DNA of 41,170 bases, from contig CAZBZS010000018.1 of assembly GCA_964496475.1 (NCBI GenBank), positions 1-41,170 of the forward strand, in the 5' to 3' direction. The translations under genes were made by a program, and so were the position numbers. The notes under the pieces were generated by a model, which had not been told where the DNA came from, did no database searches, and was given only the letters and a program-made list of their open reading frames with translations. Source of the DNA: JASLPR01 sp964496475 (lineage in GTDB: Bacteria; Chloroflexota; UBA11872; VXNJ01). Shown one piece after another: positions 16,016 through 23,614 of the stretch; position 1 is the first letter of the stretch, and each line of letters starts with the position of its first letter.

Positions 16016-17632
16016 TTATTTACGACGCAGGACGATCAGCGGGTGGTGCTGCTCGGCTCCGCGACTGGTGCGCTGAACGTATGTGCTCTGGACGGTTCTG
16101 ATGTTGTGGGTCGTGGAGTCGAGGATGTCGAAGCCAGCGGAACGGAAGGATTCGAGGAGGGTCTGGAAGGTTCCAAGATGAGAATCCGTGTAGGTAATGA
16201 CGGTTCGAGCGCCGGGCTTTAAGACCCGGCGAATTTCGCTAGCCAGTTTATCGATCCTGTTTTCCCATTCAGCAGCGGATTTGCCCCGGGCGGGATTGAG
16301 GACGATTTCGTCGTCACCCCAGTCATCGGTCAGGCCCAGCCAGCTCTCCCAAACGAGATTTAGTTCCGAGAACTGAATTTTGTCCGAGTAGGGCGGGTCC
16401 AGGAAAGCGAAATCGATGGATTCGGCCGGGATCGGGGTCAGGTCGATCGCATTACCGACGCCGGTCCAGGAGGGGGTGGGATAGGAGGCGGACGAATGCA
16501 AGGCGTCGGCGGCCCCGGCGATCTGGCTGACGATACGGGGCAAGGTGACTAGGGGATTACGTTCTTTGCGGACGGGTGGGACGTAGTACATGCCGGGAAG
16601 GTAGCCACCCCCTCCTTCGAGGTGTTGGGCCTTGAGGCTGAGGCTCATCAGCGCAGCGGTGAAGACAAGGAGGAGCGTTTGGCGATCGGCGTCGGGGAAG
16701 GAGTCGATGTCGGCACGGAGGGTGGCGATGGCGTGCAGATTTCGCGGAGTAAAAAGCTGGTGGACGCTGAAGATGCCCCGCCCGAACAGTTCCGCGGTTT
16801 TCAAGCCTGAAGGAAACGACTCCGACGGATACCAACGGGTGGGGGGCGTCCCGGCGGCCCGGGCGATTGTCGGAAGGTCGAACTCGTGGAAGGCGGCGCG
16901 GGCGGTGGGGTCGGTATCGTCGTGCCGGCGACGGAAGAGCTTGGGGCGGCAACGGCCGCGGCAGCGGGCGGCTACCTCGACGATGGATTCGCCATCGCGA
17001 GGACGCCGCCGGGGAAGGGCCTGCCGGCAGTGAGGGCAGAGTTTCGCGCGACCATCGGCGACGGCATCCTCGGCTAGGAAGTGCGTATTACACACGTCAC
17101 AGCGGTAGCGGTCGCTCGTGACGGTGGAGCGGGTGTCGGCGGCGTCGCCGCATCGATGGCAGCGGGTGGCGTAAAGGTCGTCGATTTCACCGCCGACGCG
17201 TCGCAGCAGGGCGGTGTAGAGAGTCTTGATAAAGGAGGCGGAGGGTAGGGATAAGGAAGTGCGGGTGATGAAGGCGGCGGCCGGGGAGCGGTCGATGCCG
17301 ATGCCGATGCGGCCGGCCGCGGACGCCATGAGAAGTGTGCCTCCGGACCCGCAGAATGGGTCCAATACGAGATCGCCGACCCGAGTGTAGGTATCGATGC
17401 AGGTTGCGAGGACTTCATGGGGTTTCTTAGACCAGTAGCCGTGAATGCGATAAGTGGGAGCGGTGCGGGTGCCGGGGTTTAGACGGAGTGGGCGGGTGCG
17501 GTTGAGGGGTGGGTCGGAATGGCGGTGAAGTTGAATGAAGGTGGACAGGGTGTCGTCTGTGGTTGTCTGAGTTGGAGGGGGATGTGGGGACGGAGCGGAT
17601 TCGGTAAGGGAGGTTCGCGCGCTGGTCATCAC
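16016..17632 (-). CDS. DNA methyltransferase with Zn-ribbon insert (COG1743-like), orphan
   Basis: 538 residues. SAM-binding motif I is VLDPFCGSGGTLLMAS at about residue 90; catalytic motif IV is FAFLDPPYSDKIQFSEL at about residue 410. The order motif I, long insert, DPPY suggests an amino-methyltransferase with its target-recognition region between the two. The insert holds cysteine pairs CHRCG, CDVC and CPHC (about residues 158-202), a zinc-ribbon pattern. GYWSKKPHEVLATCI ahead of motif I is typical of this group. Adenine versus cytosine-N4 cannot be decided by eye. No restriction or specificity gene adjoins it. The N-terminal 40 residues are low-complexity, so the start (GTG 17632 or ATG 17629) is uncertain. 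Confidence 0.82.
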   Translation of the reverse strand: MMTSARTSLTESAPSPHPPPTQTTTDDTLSTFIQLHRHSDPPLNRTRPLRLNPGTRTAPTYRIHGYWSKKPHEVLATCIDTYTRVGDLVLDPFCGSGGTLLMASAAGRIGIGIDRSPAAAFITRTSLSLPSASFIKTLYTALLRRVGGEIDDLYATRCHRCGDAADTRSTVTSDRYRCDVCNTHFLAEDAVADGRAKLCPHCRQALPRRRPRDGESIVEVAARCRGRCRPKLFRRRHDDTDPTARAAFHEFDLPTIARAAGTPPTRWYPSESFPSGLKTAELFGRGIFSVHQLFTPRNLHAIATLRADIDSFPDADRQTLLLVFTAALMSLSLKAQHLEGGGGYLPGMYYVPPVRKERNPLVTLPRIVSQIAGAADALHSSASYPTPSWTGVGNAIDLTPIPAESIDFAFLDPPYSDKIQFSELNLVWESWLGLTDDWGDDEIVLNPARGKSAAEWENRIDKLASEIRRVLKPGARTVITYTDSHLGTFQTLLESFRSAGFDILDSTTHNIRTVQSTYVQRTSRGAEQHHPLIVLRRK

Positions 17633-17723
17633 AGCCCATTCTTAGCTTGGCCGATCTGTCTGCGCCAAGGATAGGCCAGACGATGTAGAGGGCGTTGTTG
17701 AAGGGGAATGCCGAAAGTAACTG

Positions 17724-17754
17724 GCCAAATGTAAAGCGGGCAACAGTATTTGGC
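17724..17754. repeat. inverted repeat GCCAAAT...ATTTGGC
   Basis: Seven-base perfect arms (17724-17730 and 17748-17754) with a 17-base spacer, in the divergent region between the methyltransferase gene and the riboswitch leader. It is suitable for a dimeric regulator; function unknown. Confidence 0.3.
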
Positions 17755-17821
17755 GTTCGGGACGTGCATATACGGTCAGTTCGATGGATATCGGACAGTC
17801 GACAAACTAAATAGCGAAGAC

Positions 17822-17897
17822 TGAAAAAGGGCAAACTCGTCTTGAGGTGAGGACGCAAAGCTAATGGGCTCACGAAGCCAGCCGAGCTGCCAGGTAG
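17822..17897 (+). ncRNA. cyclic-di-GMP-I (GEMM-I) riboswitch, copy 1
   Basis: Carries the family landmarks in order: GGGCAAAC (17829-17836), a six-base-pair P1b-type stem CTCGTC/GGTGAG closed by TTGA, the invariant GACGCAAAGC (17852-17861), and the closing helix region with GCCAGCCGAGCTGCC (17877-17891). By alignment with the V. cholerae Vc2 aptamer, the base matching G20 is G (17830) and the base matching A47 lies in GCAAAGC, so c-di-GMP rather than cGAMP is the expected ligand. An intrinsic terminator follows directly. Confidence 0.9.
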
Positions 17898-17901
17898 GCG
17901 G

Positions 17902-17944
17902 AAACCCGTCGGTTGGGCAGCAAGCGAGACCGGACGGGTTTTTT
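17902..17944 (+). terminator. intrinsic terminator of riboswitch copy 1
   Basis: AAACCCGTC (17902-17910) pairs with GACGGGTTT (17933-17941), with a possible inner GGT/ACC extension, and a run of T's ends at 17944. It begins a few bases after the aptamer, the normal place for an expression platform. Whether ligand turns transcription on or off cannot be settled by eye. Confidence 0.8.
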
Positions 17945-18006
17945 GCCTGTGACGCTTGATCGGTTCGAGCTTTTCGGCACAGCGGCAACATTGAATATCT
18001 TTATCC

Positions 18007-18080
18007 CCGAAACGGACAAAGCCGTCGCGAGATGGTGACGCAAAGCCACGGGAACTCAGGAGTCAGCCGGGCTGCCGCGG
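18007..18080 (+). ncRNA. cyclic-di-GMP-I (GEMM-I) riboswitch, copy 2
   Basis: Second aptamer about 110 bases after the first. Landmarks: GGACAAAG (18014-18021), stem GCCGTC/GATGGT closed by the GNRA tetraloop GCGA, invariant GACGCAAAGCC (18038-18048), and GTCAGCCGGGCTGCC (18062-18076). The six-base-pair stem with a GNRA loop matches the Vc2 architecture. G20 is kept (18015), while the next base is A instead of G. It differs enough from copy 1 to be an old duplication or to have different affinity. Confidence 0.9.
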
Positions 18081-18088
18081 ACCCTTGA

Positions 18089-18129
18089 ACCCGCTCCCGA
18101 CCATTGCGGTCAGAGCGGGTCTTCTTTTT
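18089..18129 (+). terminator. intrinsic terminator of riboswitch copy 2
   Basis: ACCCGCTC (18089-18096) pairs with GAGCGGGT (18113-18120), with inner GACC/GGTC, followed by CTTCTTTTT. Transcription must pass both this and the terminator at 17902 to reach the pilin gene, suggesting layered control. Confidence 0.8.
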
Positions 18130-18216
18130 CTGGTATAGCCCGGGTGGAGGTGGTCAGGCCCGGAATCTAGGAGTCAAGAAGTAAAACCTGACCGAGCTGG
18201 AAAAGTTGAAATCAGA

Positions 18217-18411
18217 TTGAGAGGAAAGGTATTTCCACGATGTTTAACACGGCGTTTCAGAATTATCAGAAGTGATGAGGAAGGACAGACCCTTGTTGAG
18301 CACGGGCTGATCCTGTTCCTCGTCAGCGTAGCGTTAGTCGCGGCACTGGGGCTGTTGACGGGCCAGTTACAAGTTGTCTTCCAGCAAATCATCACTGCGC
18401 TCGGTGGGTAA
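18217..18411 (+). CDS. flp: Flp-type pilin precursor (start or frame problematic)
   Basis: Small type IVb pilin: DEEGQTLVEHGLILFLVSV shows the prepilin cleavage site (after G) with Glu at +5, followed by one hydrophobic helix, total about 64 residues. From TTG 18217 the leader is arginine rich, which suits a prepilin, but the SD for it is weak. A better SD (GAGGAAAGG, 18221-18229) precedes ATG 18240, which reads 11 codons in another frame (MFNTAFQNYQK) and meets TGA at 18273; skipping one base there would join it to DEEGQTLVE. So the gene either uses TTG, is frameshifted, or is recoded. Tandem c-di-GMP riboswitches lie upstream and a strong hairpin terminator downstream. Confidence 0.8.
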   Translation: MRGKVFPRCLTRRFRIIRSDEEGQTLVEHGLILFLVSVALVAALGLLTGQLQVVFQQIITALGG

Positions 18412-18567
18412 GCCGAGGGAATTCGAGAAGCAAGGGGTCCACAGGCGGTCCGCGCGGGCAAATAGCAACGCGGAACAGGATACGCGAGGCAAGAAGTCCT
18501 GGACGTAGGAGTGGTCGGTACGGCCGAGACTCTCGAAAACCGAAGACATCAACACCCTTCCTCCTCG

Positions 18568-18610
18568 GGCGGGGCGCTCCGGCAACCGGAGCGCCCCGCC
18601 AATCCCTTTA
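18568..18610 (+). terminator. strong hairpin downstream of flp
   Basis: Perfect 15-base-pair stem (GGCGGGGCGCTCCGG, 18568-18582; CCGGAGCGCCCCGCC, 18586-18600) with a CAA loop, followed by AATCCCTTT. The T-run is short, but the stem is very stable, so it probably ends or attenuates the pilin transcript, giving more pilin than downstream message. Confidence 0.7.
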
Positions 18611-18614
18611 GCAA

Positions 18615-18954
18615 GTGTTGAAAGAGAGTGAAGAAGTGCTCCACGTAATGGCGATAGGCCTGGCGGCGATCGCGGTCGCAACCGATCTAAAGATCCGCAG
18701 GATTCCTAATTGGTTAACCCTGTCGGTGCTGGGAGCGAGTGGCAGACGGGCTGATTTCGGGAGGGCCTGGTGGGTTGCTCACCAGCCTGGTCGATGCCGG
18801 GATGGTGCCGGGCCTGCGGCAATCGATGTCGCCGTGGCGAATCGCGGCCGGCGGAACGAGAGCGCGCCAAACCCTGGAACTTCCCGACGGCACTATCAGT
18901 CGCCTCGGGCTCCAGCCGGGAGACCACTTGGAATTCGAGCGGGTGCGGGCTTGA
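18615..18954 (+). pseudogene. broken prepilin peptidase (CpaA/TadV, A24-like) with an AbrB-like tail
   Basis: The first frame (GTG 18615) reads AIGLAAIAVATDLKIRRIPNWLTLS, the N-terminal active-site segment of A24 prepilin peptidases, which normally process Flp. At about 18735 the family-like reading moves one base: the next frame gives VADGLISGGPGGLLTSL, as expected of the following helix. The second catalytic GxGD motif never appears. The second frame instead ends, at 18954, with ELPDGTISRLGLQPGDHLEF, which resembles the last strands of AbrB/SpoVT-type DNA-binding folds. So this looks like a truncated peptidase, possibly fused to a foreign tail. The frameshift may also be an assembly error, but loss of the C-terminal peptidase half cannot be. 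Confidence 0.6.
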
Positions 18955-19083
18955 TCCCAAGGGAGACAGGGTTATCGGTGACAGTCAGCGGTGGCGGTTG
19001 CAGCGGGGGACCGGCGATAGTGCTATAAATGCTCGCTTCGTTGCAGGCGCCCGGCGAATGGGCCCCGGAAGCAGGAGTAGTTG

Positions 19084-19596
19084 ATGACCGATTCGGTGAC
19101 CGATCAGAAGGCAGCCTCGCTGGACCTGCCGACCGCCGCGATCGAGGATCTGCGAGCCAAAATCCAGCCGTTCAAAGAGGACCCCGGGTCGTTGCTTGAG
19201 GCGCTGTACGCGGCGCAGGATAGTTTCGGTTACGTGCCGCGAGAGGCGATCGAGATGATCTCCGAGGAGCTGGGTTACCCGGAGGCACACGTCTACGGGG
19301 TGGTCACGTTCTATACAATGTTCTACACCGAACCTCAGGCGACCCACATCCTGCGCATTTGCCGCGATCTTTCATGTCACGTGAACGGCGCGGCGGGAGT
19401 GATTGCCGCGGCGGAGAAGAAGCTGGGAATCCACTCCGGCCAATGCACCGAGAATCGGGAGTTCAAGATTGAGCAGGTTTCCTGCCTCGGGCAATGCGAG
19501 CGACAACCGGCCCTGTTGGACAACCTGACGGTGCATGGCTCGATGACACCGGCTCGGGTAGAGGAATTAATCGATTCTCTGCGGGACGCGAGTTAG
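19084..19596 (+). CDS. nuoE: NADH dehydrogenase subunit E (2Fe-2S, thioredoxin-like)
   Basis: 170 residues. ATG 19084 is preceded by AGGAG at 19073-19077; a TTG one codon upstream is in frame but unnecessary. The 2Fe-2S ligands are present as CRDLSC (about residues 93-98) and CLGQC (about 133-137). The N-terminal helical part has ALYAAQDSFGYVP and YGVVTFYTMF, typical of the family. It transfers electrons in the NADH-oxidising module with NuoF, whose ATG begins two bases after this stop. TATAAA at 19024-19029 may be its -10 element. HoxE/HydA-type or formate-dehydrogenase partners are possible relatives, but NuoE is the simplest call. Confidence 0.93.
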   Translation: MTDSVTDQKAASLDLPTAAIEDLRAKIQPFKEDPGSLLEALYAAQDSFGYVPREAIEMISEELGYPEAHVYGVVTFYTMFYTEPQATHILRICRDLSCHVNGAAGVIAAAEKKLGIHSGQCTENREFKIEQVSCLGQCERQPALLDNLTVHGSMTPARVEELIDSLRDAS

Positions 19597-19598
19597 TT

Positions 19599-20864
19599 AT
19601 GCCGGAAGTACTGGTTGTAAACCGGAACCTGCAGAAGGATCAGTCTTGGCTTCTGGAAACATATCGTCGGGATGGTGGTTACGAGCAGGCGAACCGGGCC
19701 GTGAAGGAGATGTCGCCGGAAGGGGTGATCGAGGTGGTCACGGCCTCCGATCTGAAGGGACGTGGAGGGGCTTTTTTCCCCACGGGGTTCAAATGGAAGC
19801 TGGTGCGTGGCGACTCGAACACGCCGCGTTATGTGGTGGCGAATGGTGACGAGAGCGAGCCCGGAACATACTGCAACCGATTCCTCCTGGAAAAGGATCC
19901 GCACGGGTTTATCGAGGGCATGATCATCGCGGCGTACGCCGTCGATGCTCACATCGGGTATATCTACATCCGCGGTGAGTACGGGCTGGCCATCGAGCGC
20001 GTCCGCGAGGCGCTGCGGGAATGCCATGACGCCGGTATTCTCGGAGACGGAATCCTCGGCACGGATTTCGAACTGGATATCATCCTGCGACGCGGGGCCG
20101 GGGCGTATATCTGCGGTGAAGAGACGGCTCTTTTCAACTCTCTTGAGGGCAAGCGGGGCAATCCGCGCTTCAAGCCGCCGTTTCCGACGAATTCAGGCGT
20201 GTGGACCAAACCGACGACCATCAATAACATCGAGACGTTCGCATGTGTGGCTCCGATCCTGGAACATGGCGCCGAGTGGTTCAAGGATCTGGGGGACGGC
20301 GAGGATAACGCCGGGACCAAGGTCTACTGCCTTTCGGGGAACGTGCGTCGGACGGGACTCTTCGAGTTGCCGTTGGGGGTGACGGCGCGGGAGTTGATAT
20401 TCGAATACGGCGGCGGCATGCCTGAGGGACGCACCCTGAAAGCGTTTAAGCCCGGAGGTGCGTCGGCGGCGGTGCTGACCGCTGACGAGGTTGACGTGAA
20501 GCTGGACCCAAGCATCATGCAGTACGGCACCATCATGGGTACCGGCGGGTGCATCGTGCTGGACGACACGGCTTCGATCGTGGAGTCGGCCTACCGGGAT
20601 GCTCTGTTTTTCGAAGAGGAAAGCTGCGGCTTTTGCATCCCTTGCCGGCAGGGCACGCCGAACCTGGTGCAAATTCTGGAGCGCATATTGCACGGGGAAG
20701 GCTCCATGGACGATCTCGATTTGCTTCAGTCAATCGGCGAGTCGATGGCATCGTCGTTTTGCGGGCTGGGCCAGTTCGCCTACCGGCCTGTGGTCGGGGC
20801 GCTTCATAAGTTCCGGGACGAGTTCGAGAGCTATGTCCGCGGCGAGCTGCCCGTTTCGGCGTAG
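19599..20864 (+). CDS. nuoF: NADH dehydrogenase subunit F (FMN- and NADH-binding, 4Fe-4S)
   Basis: 421 residues from ATG 19599; the frame extends upstream into nuoE, but this start fits the family. Motifs: GRGGAFFPTGFKW (NADH/FMN site; families usually have AGFPTG), the NGDESEPGTYCNR segment, GAGAYICGEETALFNSLEGKRG, and 4Fe-4S ligands in ESCGFCIPCRQGT (about residue 341) plus SSFCGLGQ (about 386). It oxidises NADH and passes electrons to NuoE and onwards. No nuoG follows; the next gene is on the other strand. It may serve the complex I whose L-M-N genes are in this window, or a different NADH-linked enzyme. Confidence 0.94.
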   Translation: MPEVLVVNRNLQKDQSWLLETYRRDGGYEQANRAVKEMSPEGVIEVVTASDLKGRGGAFFPTGFKWKLVRGDSNTPRYVVANGDESEPGTYCNRFLLEKDPHGFIEGMIIAAYAVDAHIGYIYIRGEYGLAIERVREALRECHDAGILGDGILGTDFELDIILRRGAGAYICGEETALFNSLEGKRGNPRFKPPFPTNSGVWTKPTTINNIETFACVAPILEHGAEWFKDLGDGEDNAGTKVYCLSGNVRRTGLFELPLGVTARELIFEYGGGMPEGRTLKAFKPGGASAAVLTADEVDVKLDPSIMQYGTIMGTGGCIVLDDTASIVESAYRDALFFEEESCGFCIPCRQGTPNLVQILERILHGEGSMDDLDLLQSIGESMASSFCGLGQFAYRPVVGALHKFRDEFESYVRGELPVSA

Positions 20865-21001
20865 CAGGACGTAACTCATAGTTCATCTTTTCCGGCCGTG
20901 CCCCGGGTTGGGGGATTCGACGTGGGGTCGCGCATGCAGAGGTGGCCGTGTGGAGGTCGCCCATTCTGAAACGAATTGGGTTGACGGACGCAGGGTCGTA
21001 G

Positions 21002-22342
21002 CTAGGCGCCAACGAGGAAGACACCGGCGAGCCCTAGGTAGATGGCCAGGCTGAGGGCGTCGTTGATGGTGGTGATGAGTGGTCCGGAGGCGATGGTGGG
21101 GTCCGCGCCGAAGCGACCGAGCGCAAGGGGCACGGCGGACCCGAGGCCGGCGGCCATGGTGAGGGAAAGGGTCATGCTCACGCCAATATGCACACCGAGC
21201 CAAGGGTCCAACTGCCAGACGTAGGCCAGGGCGCCGGCAGTCAGTCCGCTGGCGAGTCCGAGTATGAATCCGTAGCGGGTCTCTCGCAGCGCCCTACGTA
21301 CGGGATGACTGGGTGGGCGGCCTTCTTGAAACGCTCCGAGCGCGGCGGCGAGCAACTGCACGCCGACACTCCCGGCGGTGGCGGTGGCGGTGACAATGGG
21401 AATGAAGAGGGCCAGTACGATCAGCCGCTGGATCTGATCGATATAACCACTCATGAGCAGGCCGACTGCCAGCTCGCCGATAACGGTGACGAGGAGCCAC
21501 GGCAGGCGGTAGAACACCGGGCCAAAGAGCCGGGGTCGGCGGCGGGTAGGCTCTTCGAAACTGCCGGCGACGCGGAGGAGGTCCTCGACGGCTTCTTCGG
21601 TCAGTACATCAACGGCGTCGTCGATGGTGATCATGCCGACAAGGTGACTGTCGTCATCTACGACGGGAACGGCAAGGAGGTCGTACTTGGCCATACTCTG
21701 GGCGACGAGCTCCCGATCGGTGCGGGCGCTCACCCGGACAACGTCCGGATTGCAGATGAGGCCGACCCCGATGTCCGGAGGGGCGGCCACGAGAGCTCGC
21801 AGCGAGACGACACCGACGAGAGTTTCGGTGGCGTCGACGACGTACAGGTAGTAGATATCATCGGCACGGTGGATTTGTTTACGGACGCCGTCGAGGGCCT
21901 AGCGCACGCTGTGGTCATGACGTACGGCCACGTAGGTGGTGGTCATCAGGCGGCCGGCGGAATCCTCGGCGTAGGCGAGGGCGACTTCGAGTTCGTGGAC
22001 AGCGTTGTCGGGCATCGAACGGAGCAACTGAGCGGCGCTCTCGTCACTGAGATCGGCGAGCAACTCCGCGGCATCGTCGGCTTCGAGTTCTTCGACGACC
22101 CTGGACAGGCGGTCCCACTCGACCCCCTCGACGAGGGCTGCAGTGGTTTCTTCCTGAGCTTCGTCGAGAACCTCGGCCGCGATCGGGTTGGACAGGAGGG
22201 AGAAGACGAATAGCCGGTTTGCATCGGTGAGGTCGTCGACGAACCGGGCGATGTCGGCAGGGTGCATCTCGAGAAGAGCGGCACGCAAGGCGCCTCGATT
22301 CCCCGATTCGAGCATCGAGTTCAAATCGGCGTCAGGAACCAT
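21002..22342 (-). pseudogene. mgtE: magnesium transporter MgtE interrupted by an in-frame TAG
   Basis: Reads as one continuous MgtE in a single frame, except for TAG at plus coordinates 21901-21899. N domain: LEMHPADIARFVDDL and ADDAAELLADL. The CBS pair spans about residues 130-255, starting at SAGRLMTTTYVAV. The membrane domain is intact, with ASGPLITTINDALSLAIYLGLAG near the end. The stop sits in the first CBS domain, in the context HSVR-stop-ALDGVRK; a single C-to-T change from CAG (Gln) would explain it. Total 447 codons, normal length. No other stop or frameshift follows, so the mutation is recent, a sequencing error, or read through. ATG 22342 has GGGAAAG upstream. Confidence 0.88.
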
Positions 22343-22574
22343 CGACGGCTTTCCCGTTTCTTGGGTTTCCAGATGAGTGACACCGCGTTAAGCGCATGCC
22401 GGGTGCTGTGAGGTAGGCCAACGGCCGTCGATGCACAACCTCGGCCCTGGGCGGAGAAAGAACGTCGGGAGGACGGGCTACTCGAACGAGGGAGTGGATG
22501 TTAGCACGGCCATTGTGGGCAGAGGCCGGTGTATTCGAGACTAAAAGGGGCAGTCCGCCGGCCCCGGACCAGAC

Positions 22575-23309
22575 CTACCGGTGCTCTTGAATCCAGGCCT
22601 GTCCGTGGTCACATCGCCGCAGATAGTCGCATCCACCGCACCGGGAGTCGGGATTCGGCGGAAAGTCGGCGGCGTTGATTCGGTCGGCGGTGGTGCGAAT
22701 GGTGTGTTTCGTGGCTTCCAGTCGAGGTGTGTCGACGCCGGCGGTGCGAAGGGCATTGCCGTTCAAATAGTAGAGGCTCACCCGCGTTGGAATCAGACCC
22801 CAGAACTCCTTGCAAGCTAGGGCGTAGATCGAGAGCTGCAAACTGCCTTCGGCGGGGTTCCCGTCGGGTGCGGAGCCGGATTTGTAGTCGATCACCGCGA
22901 CTTCGCCCGAACCGAGATCATCGACCCGGTCGACGATGCCCTCTACGTGATCGCCTTCAATCTCCAGACGGAAACGTGCTTCCAGTTTCAACGGGCGGCC
23001 AAAATCGGCCTGATTGGCCTTCCAAAAATCATGCATCAGCGCCAACGCTTCAGCGCGCCGATCAACGGTTTCGTCGCGATCGAGGACGCGGGCGCTGCGC
23101 CAGCGGTTTTCAAAAATGGTGTTCAGGTCGTCGAGTCCGGTGGATAGGTTGTTGCGAACCCGGACCAGGAAATCGGAAATGACGTTGTGGACGATGGCGC
23201 CGGCCAGCAGCCGCGAATGGTAGGGCGGGCGGACCTTCTCCACGTATCGAAGATGGTAGGCCCAAGGGCAGAAATCGAAGAGGCTGAGCTTTGTGAAACT
23301 GAGTCGCAA
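22575..23309 (-). CDS. RecB-like PD-(D/E)XK nuclease with predicted Fe-S cluster
   Basis: 244 residues from TTG 23309, which has AGGAAG five bases upstream. N-terminal LSFTKLSLFDFCPWAYHLRYV is the usual opening of PDDEXK_1/Cas4-like nucleases. The catalytic core shows GIVDRVDDL then VAVIDYKSG (D-x-K), followed by LQLSIYALA. The four expected cluster cysteines are FCPWA near residue 13 and CGGCDYLRRCDHG near the C-terminus, as in AddB/Cas4-type proteins. It probably cleaves or resects DNA in repair. No CRISPR array or helicase is adjacent, so a Cas4 role is not supported. Confidence 0.85.
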   Translation of the reverse strand: MRLSFTKLSLFDFCPWAYHLRYVEKVRPPYHSRLLAGAIVHNVISDFLVRVRNNLSTGLDDLNTIFENRWRSARVLDRDETVDRRAEALALMHDFWKANQADFGRPLKLEARFRLEIEGDHVEGIVDRVDDLGSGEVAVIDYKSGSAPDGNPAEGSLQLSIYALACKEFWGLIPTRVSLYYLNGNALRTAGVDTPRLEATKHTIRTTADRINAADFPPNPDSRCGGCDYLRRCDHGQAWIQEHR

Positions 23310-23614
23310 GGGGACTTCCTGTATAGGCCAATTAACGACGATTTTTCGCGGTTCGTCCGATAATCGGAATAACTGATTATGGCGAGACTAGCAGGGATAG
23401 AACGGGTAACCGTCAACGAGTCGATTGTCGCGCGTGTCCGACGGCTGAAGGCCGAACAGGACAGCGGGCAGCAGCTTTCCATACATCGGGTCGATAGCCA
23501 ACTCCTGGCGCAGCGTGATTCCGACGACAGCCAACATTTCGACGTGACAGAGCTAGTACAGGGAACGTTTCAAGCGATCGATATGCTCGTTTAGCTTGAG
23601 CTCGCCCTAGTATC
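23310..23614. other. intergenic region with two conflicting short frames
   Basis: About 300 bases. Plus-strand 23379-23594 would encode 71 residues (starts MARLAGIERVTVNESIVARV), with no good SD. On the reverse strand 23537-23388 would encode 49 residues (MLAVVGITLRQELAIDP near its start), with GC-rich third positions and no SD. Both look moderately protein-like and neither is recognised. The palindrome CCGATAATCGG at 23357-23367 lies between the nuclease start and the plus-strand frame and may be an operator. Confidence 0.35.

Noticed and set aside
19373..19388. CACGTGAA core inside nuoE, parS-like
   Set aside because: Only the central eight bases fit; both ends diverge.
21188..22213. 341-codon plus-strand frame opposite mgtE
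   Set aside because: Antisense shadow of the mgtE coding sequence; composition dominated by Gly, Asp and Val, with no motifs.
22343..22574. Possible M-box magnesium riboswitch upstream of mgtE
   Set aside because: None of the conserved M-box segments could be found in the reverse-strand leader.
22575..23309. Cas4 and a CRISPR system
   Set aside because: The nuclease is Cas4-like, but there are no repeats, Cas1, Cas2 or effector genes in the window.
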